A stretch of DNA of 7,214 nucleotides from Pseudomonadales bacterium (GTDB lineage Bacteria; Pseudomonadota; Gammaproteobacteria; Pseudomonadales; Moraxellaceae). A program made the position numbers and the translations under genes. Positions 6,388 to 7,214 of this stretch are shown here, one piece after another. Numbering within the stretch: the stretch's first letter is position 1; the number at the start of each line of letters is the position of its first letter. The notes under the pieces were generated by a model, which saw nothing but the letters and a program-made list of their open reading frames with translations, was not told where the DNA came from and did not search any database. Location of the stretch: contig JABEVH010000234.1 of the NCBI GenBank assembly GCA_013043915.1, positions 1 to 7,214 on the forward strand. Reading direction: 5' to 3'.

Positions 6388-7214
6388 CAGCCGGGTTGGG
6401 CGCCCCAGAGGCGTTCCAGGTCATAAAAGCCGCGCGTAGCTGGCAACATGACATGGACGATGGCTGACCCAAAATCAACCAATATCCAGTCTGCTTCGCG
6501 TTCGCCTTCAACCCCGATGGGGCGATAGCCAGCTTCGCGGGCCTTGTCCTGCACCTGATCAGCCAGTGCTTTGACATGTCGGGAAGAAGTGCCACTGGCA
6601 ATAATCATGGTGTCAGCCAGCGAGGTAAGTGCGCGTACATCAAGCACACTGATATTGACGGCTTTGAGATCTTCCAGGGCAGTGACGAGGGTGTCGGCCA
6701 AGGGAGGCGATGTTGTGTTCTGGCAAGCGTTGTCGGAAGAGGGCTGCATGGGTTCTGGGTGGCTCCTGGTCAGATAAAGACGATGGGTTTGTATATAGTC
6801 TGCCACGTCCGGGTGCAGGCCGGATAGTGTGTGGCGATCACCGGCAGCTAACTGATGACGTAGCTGAGTTGATGATTCCTCAAAGCGTGGTGTAGGGACA
6901 TAGACCACGCGGCCGTGCGTTCGCTCCTGTAATGCGCTGATAGAAGCTGTGTACGGTTGTAGCCAAGCACTAACTTCGGGTAGTGGAGTCAGGGCAGCAG
7001 CATGAGGTCTAGGGATGATCAGCAGATGAGCGACGTCTAGCAGTTCTTGCCATGCTTTCCAGCGATGCAGGTCAACCAAAACATCTTCACCCATAACCAG
7101 CCCTAAGCTGATGTCGGGGAACTCTTCTCTCAACTCACGCAACGTGTCGATCATGTAGGAGGGAGGAGGACGGCTACCCTCGCGGTCATCAACGGTAATT
7201 TCAGGGCTATCTTG
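6387..7214 (-). CDS. NadD-RsfS fusion: nicotinate-nucleotide adenylyltransferase C-terminal part joined to ribosome silencing factor, cut by window edge
   Basis: A single frame of 275 visible residues, open at the right edge. Residues 1 to about 147 match the second half of NadD, which makes deamido-NAD from nicotinate mononucleotide and ATP: DDREGSRPPPSYMIDTLREL, GLVMGEDVLVDLHRW, DVAHLLIIPRP, the SSTQLRHQLAAGD region that replaces the usual S-x-T-x-I-R motif, and a closing YIQTHRLY. The nucleotide-binding N terminus (GGTFDPVHxGH) would lie beyond the edge. After a linker (LTRSHPEP), about 156-275 match RsfS, which binds L14 and blocks subunit joining: LDVRALTSLADTMIIASGTS, SRHVKALADQ, IGVEGEREADWILVDFG, IVHVML and YDLERLW. 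These are usually two separate adjacent genes. An ATG at 6749 could give a free 120-residue RsfS. The last base of its TGA is the first base of the rlmH ATG. Confidence 0.93.
   Translation of the reverse strand, partial: QDSPEITVDDREGSRPPPSYMIDTLRELREEFPDISLGLVMGEDVLVDLHRWKAWQELLDVAHLLIIPRPHAAALTPLPEVSAWLQPYTASISALQERTHGRVVYVPTPRFEESSTQLRHQLAAGDRHTLSGLHPDVADYIQTHRLYLTRSHPEPMQPSSDNACQNTTSPPLADTLVTALEDLKAVNISVLDVRALTSLADTMIIASGTSSRHVKALADQVQDKAREAGYRPIGVEGEREADWILVDFGSAIVHVMLPATRGFYDLERLWGAQPG
6747..6767 (-). promoter_or_regulatory. Candidate internal ribosome binding site and start for a separate RsfS
   Basis: Within the fused frame, AGGAG (6767-6763 on the minus strand) precedes an in-frame ATG (6749-6747) by 13 nt, longer than the usual 5-9. 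Starting here would give a 120-residue protein of normal RsfS size. It may let RsfS be made alone as well as fused to NadD. The long spacing makes this uncertain. Confidence 0.3.

Overview
The window looks like chromosomal core sequence from a proteobacterium. It most likely comes from the Gammaproteobacteria or a closely allied lineage such as the Acidithiobacillia. The evidence is the classic gammaproteobacterial order nadD-rsfS-rlmH-mrdA-rodA-mltB, and protein sequences close to the E. coli homologues (ParE, L31, RlmH, PBP2, RodA, MltB). Base composition is roughly half G+C. Nothing seen suggests recent transfer: no transposase, integrase, tRNA, CRISPR array or phage gene. The species cannot be named from the sequence alone.

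Layout: positions 1-383 (minus) hold the N-terminal third of the topoisomerase IV ATPase subunit ParE, cut by the window edge. A 266-bp spacer (384-649) separates it from the divergent rpmE (650-868, plus), which encodes a zinc-ribbon ribosomal protein bL31. This spacer carries a good extended -10 promoter for rpmE, a leader of about 130 nt, and a possible 22-codon upstream ORF. Facing rpmE is a minus-strand run that fills the rest of the window. Read in transcription order it is: nadD-rsfS (one fused frame, truncated at the right edge), rlmH, mrdA (PBP2), rodA, mltB, and a PlsC-like acyltransferase. rpmE and the acyltransferase gene converge over a short perfect inverted repeat.

The minus-strand genes look like one operon. 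Spacings are a 1-nt overlap (nadD-rsfS/rlmH), 67 bp (rlmH/mrdA), 4 bp (mrdA/rodA), 6 bp (rodA/mltB) and 59 bp (mltB/acyltransferase). They combine NAD synthesis and ribosome maturation or hibernation functions (NadD, RsfS, RlmH) with the lateral-wall elongasome. In the elongasome part, RodA polymerises glycan, PBP2 cross-links it and MltB cleaves it. The acyltransferase adds a lipid-metabolism gene at the end.

Most genes are ordinary housekeeping genes. The points worth a second look are the in-frame NadD-RsfS fusion with a possible leftover stop and Shine-Dalgarno at the junction, the possible upstream ORF in front of rpmE, and an MltB with no recognisable lipobox, a poor signal peptide and no Shine-Dalgarno, starting two codons after the rodA stop in the same frame. 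I see no convincing novel multi-gene system.
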